Shown: piece by piece, positions 1 to 9,700 of the stretch
Layout of the letters: each line of letters starts with the position of its first letter
How positions within the stretch are numbered: position 1 is the stretch's first letter
Source of the DNA: Symbiodinium sp. CCMP2592
Taxonomy: Eukaryota; Sar; Dinophyceae; Suessiales; Symbiodiniaceae
DNA: 64,000 nucleotides
Reading direction: 5' to 3'
NCBI GenBank assembly: GCA_905221615.1
Contig: CAJNDT010002846.1
Coordinates: 124,001 to 188,000, forward strand
The notes under the pieces: model-generated
Told to the model about the DNA's origin: nothing
Seen by the model: the letters and a program-made list of their open reading frames with translations, nothing else
Database searches by the model: none
Translations under genes and position numbers: made by a program

Positions 1-1
1 T

Positions 2-1084
2 AGCCAATTCAGTGTTCCAGAGGGAGACTTTGTGTTTCCTATGAAGGAGCGCTACGAAAAGGTTCGCTTGGGGCACGCCTCGGATGCACTTGAAGGTCCA
101 GACAACACTCCTCTTGAAAACCAGGATGCCGAGATGTCGGAGGAACAAAAGATGGATGTTGAAGACGCCGACCGAAAGGTTGAGCGACCTAAAGTCATTG
201 ATCCCGTGAGTGGTAAGTCTATTGATTTGCCCGAGGGAGGTCGCTACTATGACTCAGGGGGAACTCTAGGTAGGAGATATGGTGGGACAAGAGGTTCCAC
301 CAAGCCTGACGATATCCCCTCACATTTATGGGTCAACATGTCAAAGAGCCAGAAGAAGAAGGCCATTGATGAAGCGAACATGCAAGCCGCTCTCAAAGAA
401 ATTGACGGCGATGACGGCCGAGGTTCAAGCACCGATCGGCCCGCTGGCGCGGCGTCTCGCATGCAAGATGCTTGGGGCATCACTGGTAACCAATTGATCA
501 GGTATCATTTTCGACCCAGAAATGAACTGTTCTCTCCTGACCTTACCGATTGTCCGATTGATCTCAATAGGATCTCCAACGCCCGTTGCACCAAAATCAT
601 CCCTTACAAAGGAGACAGTATCATCGAAGATGAAGATGATTGGCGTAACGTTAGGCGGAGAAATAAGAAACTTCGGTTCAAGTGGATTGGTCAAACCACT
701 TTTGAGATCAAGCCTGCTAAGACTCCCACTCCTAACGGAGATGGTTCCTTCCCAGCTATGCCTGTCACTCAGGGGGATGAAGCCGAGCACAGGGAAAAGC
801 TGGCTAATACCTCGCCTGTTTCCCATGAAGACATCATGGATAAGTTGGCTATGGTTGCTAGGCCAGTGAACAAAAAGGAACTTTCCCAGAACCCTAAGGC
901 TCAGGCTTCCCTTGACGTGGAATGGAATAAACTGATGACCAAGAAGGCTTGGGACATGGAATCTGTTCGGGAATGGAGCGACGTCTCCAATCAGGCTCAG
1001 AAGAGCGGGCAAAAGGTTCACGTCGGGAAAATTTTTGAAATCTGCGTGGAAAAAGGAAGCGAGCTCCCTGCTGGCAACCCTTAA
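2..1084 (+). CDS. Copia polyprotein: integrase-RT linker and start of RT (5' partial)
   Basis: The frame is open to the window edge, so this is the 3' end of a longer gag-pol frame, and the first Met at 32 is not its start. It is rich in charged residues and holds the linker found between integrase and RT in Copia elements. From about 900 (EWNKLMTKKAWDMESV) it enters the RVT_2 reverse-transcriptase domain, where a Trp-containing stretch is usual. It stops at TAA 1082-1084 inside the domain; the RT reading continues in the next frame (KGRTVFQGNN), so the stop marks a +1 frame change rather than a natural end. Confidence 0.75.
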   Translation, partial: SQFSVPEGDFVFPMKERYEKVRLGHASDALEGPDNTPLENQDAEMSEEQKMDVEDADRKVERPKVIDPVSGKSIDLPEGGRYYDSGGTLGRRYGGTRGSTKPDDIPSHLWVNMSKSQKKKAIDEANMQAALKEIDGDDGRGSSTDRPAGAASRMQDAWGITGNQLIRYHFRPRNELFSPDLTDCPIDLNRISNARCTKIIPYKGDSIIEDEDDWRNVRRRNKKLRFKWIGQTTFEIKPAKTPTPNGDGSFPAMPVTQGDEAEHREKLANTSPVSHEDIMDKLAMVARPVNKKELSQNPKAQASLDVEWNKLMTKKAWDMESVREWSDVSNQAQKSGQKVHVGKIFEICVEKGSELPAGNP

Positions 1085-4000
1085 CAAAGGGCGCACAGTG
1101 TTCCAAGGGAATAATGTTCGCGACGAAAGCAATGATGCTGCATTGTTCAGTGAACTTGGATCCAGCCCTGCCACGATGGAAGCTGGTAAAACCCTGGATG
1201 CCTACGGGCACATGCCTGGGAACGTGTGCGAACAGGCCGATGGCAAACAGGCCTACACACAGACCAAGCTGAAGGGGATTGAGACTTGGGTAAGGTTGCC
1301 TAAGGAGCGCTGGCCGAAAGGTTGGCATGGTAAGTTCAGTGATCCAGTCGTTAAGCTTGTGTTAGCTTTATATGGACACCCAGACAGCGGAGGCTTCTGG
1401 GAGCAGCACTGTGAAAAGATGTTGAAAGAAGTTGGGTTTCATTTGGTATTTCCGGCGGCTTGGCCTTCTGTGTTCTATCATCCGGATCTCAAGCTGTTGC
1501 TTGCGGTTTATGTCGATGATTTCAAGATGGCAGGACCAAAGCAAAACATGGCTAAAGGATGGGAGTTGATAGCTTCTAAGATCGACATGGACACTCCTGC
1601 CCCACTGGGCAGATACCTAGGTTGTGAACATGTGTCCACCTCCACGTCGCTTGAAAAAGCTGACCATCCCTTTGCTCACGTGTTCGACAAGAGCATTCCT
1701 GATCCTGCCGCCAAGCCTGCATCGGCTGCTGCCGTTGAGGATTACACCGAATATTACCCTGAAGAAGGTGTGGTTGTAAGGCACCATCTTCAACCCCGCA
1801 AAGCACTATATAGTCTCAGATCAGAAGAAGCTCAGGCGATGAACCTTGGCAAAACACGACTCACGGAAGTGAAGTCCTTGGTTTCTACGAATTCGCTTGA
1901 AGAGGTTTGGGATGAACATGGTCAAAATAGAAAGCGGGGGGAACTTTGGATTGGTTCCACTTATCTGTTGTCTAACCAACATTCCCGCGCATCTGCACTT
2001 GCTGCTGTCAAGAAAGTGCGGGACAAAACCAAAGCCAAGAAAGCTGCTAGAAAGCAGGCCTTTTATGATGTCAATCAGCTTGATGAGGGCAAGGGATGCA
2101 TGAAAGCGCCCACTAAGCAAGTCATCTACGATATGAGTTCGTTCTTGCAACAGGCCATTGATCGCTACAAAGAACTAGCTGGCCCAGAGTTCCAGACTCT
2201 GAAGAAAGCAAGCACTCCGTTCTACGGTGATAAGATTGCTCGCCCGGTGGAAGCTGAGGCAGAGGCCAAGGGCAAACTTGCTCCGATAGCAAGCAGAGTC
2301 CTAATGAAACTGCTATTTGCAGCAAGAATGGCTCGATTCGATCTTCTTCGTGCCGTTCAGGGTCTGGCTAGTCGGGTTACCAAGTGGTCCGCTGATTGCG
2401 ATAAGGCGTTGCACCGTCTTATGTGTTACGTGCAAACCACCTTACACTACAAGATGTCTGGGTTTGTGGGCGATAGTCTCGATAAGTGCAATCTTTGGCT
2501 ATTCGCTGATTCAGATCATGCAGGTGAGCACGACAATCGCAGTACATCAGGTGGATTCCTGGCTTTAGTCGGCCCCAGCACTTACTTTCCGCTTAGTGCT
2601 TTTAGCAAGAAACAAACAAGCACAGCACTTAGCAGTACCGAAGCTGAGGTTGTTTGTGCAAATGTGTCGCTGCGTGCATTGGGACTTCCTTCATCCGCAC
2701 TTTGGAGCGTACTCCTGAACGCGGGGGGAGATACCAAGCAGCAACACGCCTCTCTAACGAAAGGCAAAACAATTGATCTTACTAAGGTCCCTGACAATGA
2801 AGTGTCCAAAATCAAGTCAACAGGATCGCATCGTTTGCCTGACGGCAGGCACCTTTGTGTCTACACGGGTATATCAACTATACCCGAACCCTCTGAGATG
2901 ACCAGTCATCCATTAAGAGATGTATGGATTCAAAGTAAGGGGAAATGGACTAGAATTGAGGAAGCCGTCGCCTGGGAAGAGCTTCATAACTCCTCCTATT
3001 CAGTGCAATGCGATACCTTAATCTGCATCTACCGTAGATCGGCTATGGACTATCGTCGCTTCGCGGAAGCGGAAGCAGAGATGCACAAGGAACTTGCTGG
3101 TATCAGGAATTCGGGGGGCGTTGACATTGAGAAGCTCGCCCCAACGTCTGGCAATAAAGACATTGGACTCATAGCCTGCATGCCGCATGCTATCGAACCC
3201 ATAGTGCTCGAAGATAACCAGGCCACCATTAGGATTCTTGAGTCCGGTAAGTCGCCAGCTTTTAGACATGCCGACAAAACCCAAAGAATTAATCTCGGTT
3301 GGATCGCAGAACAATTTAGAAGAAAACATTATAAGATGGCGTACATCAGCACTTTGTTGCAAGCTGCCGACATCCTTACGAAACCCTTCACCAACTTGGA
3401 GAAGTGGACTAGAGCCCTTGAGCTTATGCGCATTGGCCCTGACAAATCCAGAGTCAGGAAAGCCACGGCGGCACCGCAGCAGCCGGAAGGCGTGCTCAAG
3501 AGGCCCGAAGCTAAGTGCAAGACATTGATCGTTGAGGTTGCGTTTGATGGTGTGTCTTTCATGAAGTCGATAGATCAGCAGAGTCATCCTTCAGTCAGCT
3601 GGGTTACGGTTCATAGTATGGATGAGATCAATTCAGTTCATGCTAGGAAGGACCTCCTCAACAAGGCTAAAAGACTCCATAAGGCTGGAGCGTCAATATT
3701 GGTTTGGCTCCGTATTCCGTCGTCTTCTCAGACTCGCCAGACAGCCTTCACCCTCCTAGCGGATGGGATGTGCAGCAATGAAATTACAAAGAAAACATTC
3801 TACAAAGCATGGGCTTCATTTGTTGATGTCTCCACTGGGTTAGATTCGTTGAGATCTGATTATGTTCTGATGGCGGATAAGGACAACCCTTATCTCACCA
3901 GTGAAAGAGTCCAGAAGTGGCTTACCAAACACATGCTCAACGACAGGTCATTTGACGCCTGTGGGGTCAACTTCATGGGTCCTGATGGATTGATGGCTCG

Positions 4001-4439
4001 TGTTCCCATCACATTGAGTACGAATGTTACGCACATAAGAAGTGCATTCGCTTCACTGCAGTGTCGTGATAGGGACAACCACAAGAAGTGTCGTAGCTCA
4101 GACAGTCCTTACCACTTGCAGGTTAGCGAAAGGATTATCATGTCCTACGAAGAGCACTGCATGGAATTGCAAGTTGCAAAGTCGGTTGCTATGGTAGCCA
4201 TCAGACCTCAAGCACCCAAGCTTTCAGCGACTTCTCACTCCCGTCTTGCTTACGCAATGACCAGCATCCCTCATTCACTTGAGACGATCTACGAGGTGGA
4301 TGGTTTCGCCTGGCCCTCCAGGATCCTGATCGCCTCGCTGACGCCTTGGCAGGACTCACCAAACCCGCGGCTTTCCGTGACATCGCGAAGTTCATCAAGG
4401 AGCCGAAGGAGAGTGATGACCACATGTCGTTGTTCTTGA
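1035..4439 (+). CDS. Copia reverse transcriptase and RNase H
   Basis: Copies element RNA into DNA. The catalytic RT motif reads LLAVYVDDFKMAG near 1498-1536, the form of the YVDD box found in Copia. The downstream connection domain (SRVLMKLLFAARMARFDLLR) precedes RNase H with ADSDHAGEHDNRSTSGGF near 2508-2560, then SSTEAE near 2630 and DNQATIRI plus ADILTKPF near 3213 and 3367, all standard Copia RNase H signatures. Two inserts are unusual: about 200 residues between YVDD and the connection domain, and about 180 between SSTEAE and DNQ. After about 3430 the protein resembles nothing I recognise. The first Met (1035) is not a real start, because the domain begins in the preceding frame. The frame is lost near 4300 to the next one. 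Confidence 0.85.
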   Translation: MKSAWKKEASSLLATLNKGRTVFQGNNVRDESNDAALFSELGSSPATMEAGKTLDAYGHMPGNVCEQADGKQAYTQTKLKGIETWVRLPKERWPKGWHGKFSDPVVKLVLALYGHPDSGGFWEQHCEKMLKEVGFHLVFPAAWPSVFYHPDLKLLLAVYVDDFKMAGPKQNMAKGWELIASKIDMDTPAPLGRYLGCEHVSTSTSLEKADHPFAHVFDKSIPDPAAKPASAAAVEDYTEYYPEEGVVVRHHLQPRKALYSLRSEEAQAMNLGKTRLTEVKSLVSTNSLEEVWDEHGQNRKRGELWIGSTYLLSNQHSRASALAAVKKVRDKTKAKKAARKQAFYDVNQLDEGKGCMKAPTKQVIYDMSSFLQQAIDRYKELAGPEFQTLKKASTPFYGDKIARPVEAEAEAKGKLAPIASRVLMKLLFAARMARFDLLRAVQGLASRVTKWSADCDKALHRLMCYVQTTLHYKMSGFVGDSLDKCNLWLFADSDHAGEHDNRSTSGGFLALVGPSTYFPLSAFSKKQTSTALSSTEAEVVCANVSLRALGLPSSALWSVLLNAGGDTKQQHASLTKGKTIDLTKVPDNEVSKIKSTGSHRLPDGRHLCVYTGISTIPEPSEMTSHPLRDVWIQSKGKWTRIEEAVAWEELHNSSYSVQCDTLICIYRRSAMDYRRFAEAEAEMHKELAGIRNSGGVDIEKLAPTSGNKDIGLIACMPHAIEPIVLEDNQATIRILESGKSPAFRHADKTQRINLGWIAEQFRRKHYKMAYISTLLQAADILTKPFTNLEKWTRALELMRIGPDKSRVRKATAAPQQPEGVLKRPEAKCKTLIVEVAFDGVSFMKSIDQQSHPSVSWVTVHSMDEINSVHARKDLLNKAKRLHKAGASILVWLRIPSSSQTRQTAFTLLADGMCSNEITKKTFYKAWASFVDVSTGLDSLRSDYVLMADKDNPYLTSERVQKWLTKHMLNDRSFDACGVNFMGPDGLMARVPITLSTNVTHIRSAFASLQCRDRDNHKKCRSSDSPYHLQVSERIIMSYEEHCMELQVAKSVAMVAIRPQAPKLSATSHSRLAYAMTSIPHSLETIYEVDGFAWPSRILIASLTPWQDSPNPRLSVTSRSSSRSRRRVMTTCRCS

Positions 4440-7400
4440 GGTGCATCCCGGTTCACGAGTGGCTCGATCTGCGAAAGCAGTATCCTCACGATCGGTGGAC
4501 CACGCTTTACGAAGTGTGGCACGCCGAGAGAGGCGTCAAGGCACCCGCCGACATGTCGGCAACAGGAGCTTTGGTGCAAGACGCCTCCCTAGACGGATGG
4601 CTTTCTCTTTTGATCGACTTTTTGCGTGACATGGCGACATTGGGGTGGAGCACGAGGGCATCGTCGGCTTTCGACTCGACGAGGATGTACGACCTCTGCC
4701 ATCGCTTCACCCTCCTAACGGAAGGGTTAGGAAAACATCGTCTTTTCCCGGCGAGCGTGCGCTTGCTGAGCGGGCTCTTCACGCCCTCGCTCCAGCGGAT
4801 CGCACCGCCGGCGGATGAAAAATCGTTCGCCATTGTGGTTGGTGACAGCTCCTTGGCCTTTGTGCAGTTCCAAGGAGCCAGAGTCATAACCAAAAGAACG
4901 TTCAACGATGAGCTGCGCCAGGCACTGCAAAGCGAGCCAAGGAACTCCGGCTCGGAGGTTTCAATGTTGTGGGGGCAGGGTCTTGGTCACATCCACGACC
5001 GGATCATTGCTCTCATCAGGAAGCATGAACCTCGTCACCCGGAAGGGTTTGACATTTTCATTTCGTGGACTGGCAATGACGTCTACGGCAAGTGGGGATA
5101 CAAGGCCTTTACCTGGCACCACCAATCGCCGTGGGTGAAAGAGACGGCCGAAATGGCTCGCAAAGCCTTCGAGTGGCCGATCAAGCAGCTCAAGAAGGTT
5201 CAGGAAGATGTCGTCAAGATCGCCGCCCTAAAGGACCGGCCAGGGGTGAATTCTGTGACAATGATCGCAGGCCCTGAGAACGGCTTTATGTACGGCCTGC
5301 CGGAAGAGTACGACGAGGAGATGACTCGCCACACGAAAGTGTTGGCTGAAGCAGGTGTGAGGCTGGTGGACCCCAACCCGATTTTGGGCGCCACTGACAG
5401 ACCAGACAAATTTCACACGAACTTCACAGCCGACAATGTGGCCGCGGTTGTCACCTGGTACAAGTCGCTTGTCACCGCTACGGTCTTCGATCGAGCAGTG
5501 ACTGACTTGCGCTCAGAGTTGATTGCCAACCGCCGAGAGGTGGTCTTCTTCGAACACTTCCATCTGGCCAAACCAGATGCCAGAATCACGGTCCCGCCGC
5601 TTAAGGACATGCACGTCTGTGCTGATACGCAGCGTGAGGAACCGCCAGACGTCCGGGGGGACGACGAACAGATTGTGTTGAGCGCACCATCGCTGGCCGC
5701 ACGTCAGGATCTTCTGTGTGCTGAGCCAGAGGAGCTGACGGACACCGATCGCGTCCTCTTTGACACGACACCTGGAGCCGAGAATGTTGTCCAGAAAACA
5801 GAGGACAACTCGGATCCCTCTGTGATGATCACCAAGCTTCAGATCGGCAGTCACGGTGAAGAGGCTGCGACCGATGAAGAGATTGCCTTGGCGAATGCTC
5901 TTGGCGTCTACGGTCTTGATCTGGAGATTGGTCGCACCTCTAACGAGGATGCTGAGTCTAACAAAATCTGCAAAGCCGTTGAGGAGCTCACTGAAGAAGA
6001 ATTCAGCAAGCGGCCTCGATTCTACGCGAGGGGATCCGTCGGGATTCAGAATTTGATGAGGGAAATGCAATTGGAGGAGGCCAAGAAACCACCTGTTCCT
6101 CCGAAGTCACGGCCCGCTGCCGCGGAGCCTAAGGCAACTGGTATCCTACCTTTGGCCACGAAGGCTCATGCTGTGCCTCCTGCTGTGCCGCAGGTTGCAT
6201 CCTCATCGTCGGCATCTGGCACGCTCCCGCCCAAGGAAGTTCCTGGGAAGTCTGCATCGTCTGGCACAAAGCCTACGGAACCATTGCAGCCACCGCCTCC
6301 TAAGAAGATGCCAATCACCGCTGTGAAATCGGCACCTACGCCGAAAGCGGAGCACACTGCCAGTGCCAAGGCAGAAGCATCACCTCCCGGAAGGGATGGT
6401 CAGTTTTGGTTGTCAGGCCTGGACCTGCCTCCCTTCGCATCTGACCATCGCAACCTCAGTGAGGGCAAGCGCTTCGCACTCGGCAAGAAGTGTGCATTCA
6501 TCCTCAGAGGCTTCACCAACAAGCCTGAGTACGGCAATCGCACGCCAACAGTGGCGATTCGTCGTAGTGACCTCTCGATGGACTGGGAAGAGTTCATCGA
6601 TGCTCTTAGCCAGATCTGGAATGGACTCAAGGTCTCCCAGATCTTCGAAGTCTTTAAGACCCCAGTCGACGGGAAAGCCCGCTACGAGATCTACATCCAA
6701 AAGCACAACAATCAGGAATTTGACGTGCTTCGAGCTCGGGCGATCCATGGGCATTGGTCAGGGCTCTTCGGTGACGATACTGAACTCGCCGACATCCACT
6801 CCGTGGTGCATTCCTTTGTGCCATGGGACGCCAGTCTAGCGACTCGGCCTGCTATCCATCCATTCGACATGTACTCTCAGGAGTTCGTCGATTTCCCTTG
6901 CAAACTGGGCTACCACGGCACCTTTATGAGGCACTTCCCAGAGATCATCAGACACGGATTGTTGCCAGGTGGTGCCGCGCTCCACGAGAGTGGTAGCAGA
7001 GCTTTTGTCATGATGTCAAAGCAACCAGAATGGCAAAGGGATGATAACGCAGGCCTTCGCGAGGCGGCGGACGTCGAGTTCGCCATCGATCTCCAAATGG
7101 CTGTTTTGGACGGTGTCCGGCTTTTCGAGACTCGCTCCGGGGCACTGGAGACACCAGATTGGATCAGCAATCGATATCTGGTTTACGCTTATCAGCGGGG
7201 CACAGCAGAGCCTGTGTGGGTCAATCCGGCCTATCAGGCGTTCCGTCGGAACATCGACTCCGCTCTAGCGAGCTGGAACAAGGATGGAACTCACAAGTAC
7301 ATCTTTGGTCCGGATCAATTTGCCTTGGAGCAGCACAACTGCTTTCTCGACTTGCTGGAAAGTGCCGAGAATCTCACCATCGGTGAGTGGGCGCCTGTCG

Positions 7401-9358
7401 CCATCAATTGCAAGACCCCTTTTCGCATTTCGGCGGACATCTTGAGCGAGGTCGGTGATGAGGTTATCGAGCGTAGGAAGAACAATGATCAGCTCATTGA
7501 AACCTACGATGGCTCGCTTGGGATTGGCATCCACGTATGGCCATCCATGGAAGGCAAGCGCGTCCGACTTCGCCAAAGGGTCGAGCCAAGGCACTGGATT
7601 AAGCAGGAGTTGATCCTCTACCCCGGGTACCATTGCAGCTCGTGCAATCACAAGTACATCGACGGAATGATCTCCTGTCCAGGTTGCCAACGCCGTCTCA
7701 TCGAGATGACTGACCTTGCGATTATTGCCGAGCCCGACCGACTCCGGCGAAGCGCCGCCCAAGAGGGCAGGCAGGTCAACATCATTGACTTGCAGCCATC
7801 TGCGGGACTTGCACGCCAGCGTGTGAAGAGTCAAGGGCCGGAGGAGAGGGAGCGCATCCAGAGCACAGCGTCCGGCATCCGCCAAAAGGTCCTCAACCAG
7901 CAGAAGAGAGCGGAGAAGCTTCACAATACCACTCCGCAGGGGCAATACAGTGTGGATCCAATCACTGCCCACAACTATGCCAAAATGGGTCTCAGCTTTC
8001 ACACTGTCGAGGCGCTGCAACGCTTCGCTAACGTGAGGCTTCCCGATCCTCAGGGCAAGGGAAAAGGGCACGGTTCTTCCACCTACTATGATGCCACAGG
8101 AAAGGTTGCCCTCCTCTGGGTGACAGGCCAGCTTGAGATCGACCTCCTCACGGAGTGTCTGATTTGTTTTCATGATCGGTTTTACACCATCAATGAGATT
8201 GCAGTTCTCATCAAGGCTGTGAAGTCGAATCAGCATGAGTTTTCTATCCTGCAGTACGATGGGGAGAAATACATCGTCGTGCAGAATGAAATCTTGCCGA
8301 TCATGGCCGAGCTGGCTACTTTCTTCCAGGCACAGTTGCCGCTGAGCCGGACAAGGATCGAGAGGGCAAATCCCTCTCTGCGCACCCAGAGAAATCTGCA
8401 GGTACCCGCTGAGGCGCAGGGGCTTGGCAAGCGTCAGCTCAACGAGCTGCTGGCCAATACCCCCTATTACCGTCGGTACCAGCAATATTATATGGATAAG
8501 CGCATCGGGGAGAGCGGCCACGTGAGGTTGACCACTTCGGCACCTGCGTCCGAGCGTCGCCCACCTGAGCCTCCAGCCTCTCCTTCACGACGAGGTCGCA
8601 GCTCTGACGAGCGTGCATCGGGTTCCACAGACCGCAATCGCACAAGGTCCCCGATCGCCAGACATCGTCCCACTGAGGTCCACATCCGGACCAACCCAGG
8701 AGACGCAGCAGGTTCGTCTACCGATCGCGCCCCTCGGGAGCCTGCGATGCCGCCGCCCCGGCGTGTGGCACGTGATCCGTCCGACTACATCAGCGATGCC
8801 GATTGGGATGCAATGCGGGCTGGTACAGGTTTCAGCAATCCAGCACCGGAAACGGTTGCTCCCGATGCCACTATGGATGGTACAGTGAGCGAGGCACCGT
8901 CCTCTGCCGTTGATCTCGGCACAAGGCGCGAATGGTCCGAGACCTATCGCCGGCGACCCCATGATCCACCGACCTTCGGCGTGTTCTTCGAGACGAGAAA
9001 TGTCTCCGACCGAGAGGTCCGGATGCGTGAGACTGTTGTCAACTTCTTTGAGCAGCTCAGGGTCGCGGGATTGTTGTACCCACACTTCGTATTGGGAAAT
9101 GACCTTGCCGGCAACATCATCGATCCTGCGCTTGCCAGGCGAATGGACTGGGACCGCGTTGACATGTACCAATGGGCGGTGTTCGCTGCGATGACTGAAG
9201 ATTACATCCAGCCGACTTCAGTGGTGAACGCCATTCCAACTCATGGAAACCCGCATGGCTTCACGATTCTGGACACCTCTCATGCCCAATGGTTCTTGTC
9301 AGGTTGGGTCCATGAGGTCTTCAATTACAGGACCAACCGCCGTGACCGCATCTACTGA
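4283..9358 (+). CDS. Third frame of the Copia element: SGNH-hydrolase-like, KptA-like and zinc-ribbon segments
   Basis: One uninterrupted frame of about 1690 codons with no ATG until 4424, so it is probably read on from the RT frame. Domains in order: (1) SGNH/GDSL-hydrolase-like, with GDS at 4841 (block I), TGND at 5069-5080 (block III) and DKFH at 5405-5416 (block V DxxH); (2) a Pro/Ala/Lys-rich linker at about 6080-6390; (3) a KptA/Tpt1-like RNA 2'-phosphotransferase or ADP-ribosyltransferase fold, with ILRG at 6497, RARAIHGHWSG at 6731 (family form RA-QGHS), YHGT at 6911 and RHGLLPGG at 6950; (4) a zinc ribbon C-x2-C-x10-C-x2-C at 7634-7687; (5) a Ser/Arg-rich disordered stretch at 8530-8770. 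KptA enzymes remove 2'-phosphate from RNA using NAD; SGNH enzymes hydrolyse esters. Whether either is active here is unknown. It ends at TGA 9356-9358. Confidence 0.7.
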   Translation, partial: DDLRGGWFRLALQDPDRLADALAGLTKPAAFRDIAKFIKEPKESDDHMSLFLRCIPVHEWLDLRKQYPHDRWTTLYEVWHAERGVKAPADMSATGALVQDASLDGWLSLLIDFLRDMATLGWSTRASSAFDSTRMYDLCHRFTLLTEGLGKHRLFPASVRLLSGLFTPSLQRIAPPADEKSFAIVVGDSSLAFVQFQGARVITKRTFNDELRQALQSEPRNSGSEVSMLWGQGLGHIHDRIIALIRKHEPRHPEGFDIFISWTGNDVYGKWGYKAFTWHHQSPWVKETAEMARKAFEWPIKQLKKVQEDVVKIAALKDRPGVNSVTMIAGPENGFMYGLPEEYDEEMTRHTKVLAEAGVRLVDPNPILGATDRPDKFHTNFTADNVAAVVTWYKSLVTATVFDRAVTDLRSELIANRREVVFFEHFHLAKPDARITVPPLKDMHVCADTQREEPPDVRGDDEQIVLSAPSLAARQDLLCAEPEELTDTDRVLFDTTPGAENVVQKTEDNSDPSVMITKLQIGSHGEEAATDEEIALANALGVYGLDLEIGRTSNEDAESNKICKAVEELTEEEFSKRPRFYARGSVGIQNLMREMQLEEAKKPPVPPKSRPAAAEPKATGILPLATKAHAVPPAVPQVASSSSASGTLPPKEVPGKSASSGTKPTEPLQPPPPKKMPITAVKSAPTPKAEHTASAKAEASPPGRDGQFWLSGLDLPPFASDHRNLSEGKRFALGKKCAFILRGFTNKPEYGNRTPTVAIRRSDLSMDWEEFIDALSQIWNGLKVSQIFEVFKTPVDGKARYEIYIQKHNNQEFDVLRARAIHGHWSGLFGDDTELADIHSVVHSFVPWDASLATRPAIHPFDMYSQEFVDFPCKLGYHGTFMRHFPEIIRHGLLPGGAALHESGSRAFVMMSKQPEWQRDDNAGLREAADVEFAIDLQMAVLDGVRLFETRSGALETPDWISNRYLVYAYQRGTAEPVWVNPAYQAFRRNIDSALASWNKDGTHKYIFGPDQFALEQHNCFLDLLESAENLTIGEWAPVAINCKTPFRISADILSEVGDEVIERRKNNDQLIETYDGSLGIGIHVWPSMEGKRVRLRQRVEPRHWIKQELILYPGYHCSSCNHKYIDGMISCPGCQRRLIEMTDLAIIAEPDRLRRSAAQEGRQVNIIDLQPSAGLARQRVKSQGPEERERIQSTASGIRQKVLNQQKRAEKLHNTTPQGQYSVDPITAHNYAKMGLSFHTVEALQRFANVRLPDPQGKGKGHGSSTYYDATGKVALLWVTGQLEIDLLTECLICFHDRFYTINEIAVLIKAVKSNQHEFSILQYDGEKYIVVQNEILPIMAELATFFQAQLPLSRTRIERANPSLRTQRNLQVPAEAQGLGKRQLNELLANTPYYRRYQQYYMDKRIGESGHVRLTTSAPASERRPPEPPASPSRRGRSSDERASGSTDRNRTRSPIARHRPTEVHIRTNPGDAAGSSTDRAPREPAMPPPRRVARDPSDYISDADWDAMRAGTGFSNPAPETVAPDATMDGTVSEAPSSAVDLGTRREWSETYRRRPHDPPTFGVFFETRNVSDREVRMRETVVNFFEQLRVAGLLYPHFVLGNDLAGNIIDPALARRMDWDRVDMYQWAVFAAMTEDYIQPTSVVNAIPTHGNPHGFTILDTSHAQWFLSGWVHEVFNYRTNRRDRIY

Positions 9359-9650
9359 GGTCGTTTGTTCAAAGGCCCATTGTGCCGAGCTTGATCACCT
9401 CCCTAACGGGATGGTATTCTGAGACATTTAGATGCCGTCTGGTTAGCAGTGAAGTGAGATTTAAGCATCGGCACCGCCCTAACGGGTTGGTAGCTGACCT
9501 ACTCGTACAAACCGCAAAGGGCGCAAAATATTGGCCGCATAATTTGCTTTTGTTGCAAGTTGTTTTCGCTATCACAAAGTGATATGCTTACGACGGTCTA
9601 GTGACTAGTCTTTCCTTCCATCGCCTTCGCCTCTACCGTTGCACTAAGAT

Positions 9651-9700
9651 GCGCGGGGGGTGTATTTTGTGGAAGATGTAGCTAGTCAACAGCACCTACC
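9651..9700 (+). other. Possible polypurine tract and start of 3' LTR
   Basis: A G-rich run (GCGCGGGGGG, 9651-9660) is followed at once by TGTATTTTG. This is the arrangement expected of a plus-strand primer and an LTR beginning with TG. The 5' LTR lies outside the window, so the repeat cannot be confirmed and the LTR end cannot be placed. Between the last stop and this point (9359-9650), CCCTAACGGG is repeated at about 9401 and 9478; otherwise nothing was recognised. Confidence 0.3.

Larger units (their letters stand above)
1..9660 (+). mobile_element. Ty1/Copia-like LTR retrotransposon, 3' part
   Basis: Three long + strand frames in series carry Copia-type integrase-RT linker, reverse transcriptase and RNase H motifs, followed by an extra 5-kb frame. 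The 5' LTR, gag and most of integrase lie outside the window. The frames run 2, 3, 2, so the element has two frame changes (near 1080 and 4300). A possible polypurine tract and 3' LTR start follow the last stop. Codon use is ordinary and the sequence is free of telomere-like repeats, unlike everything to its right, which fits a fairly recent insertion. Confidence 0.85.

Noticed and set aside
3018..3587. Minus-strand frame of 189 codons
   Set aside because: Complement of the Copia RNase H segment with DNQ and ADILTKP on the + strand.
7265..8521. 418-codon frame on the minus strand
   Set aside because: Complement of the Copia third frame, which carries the recognisable motifs; a shadow caused by codon bias.
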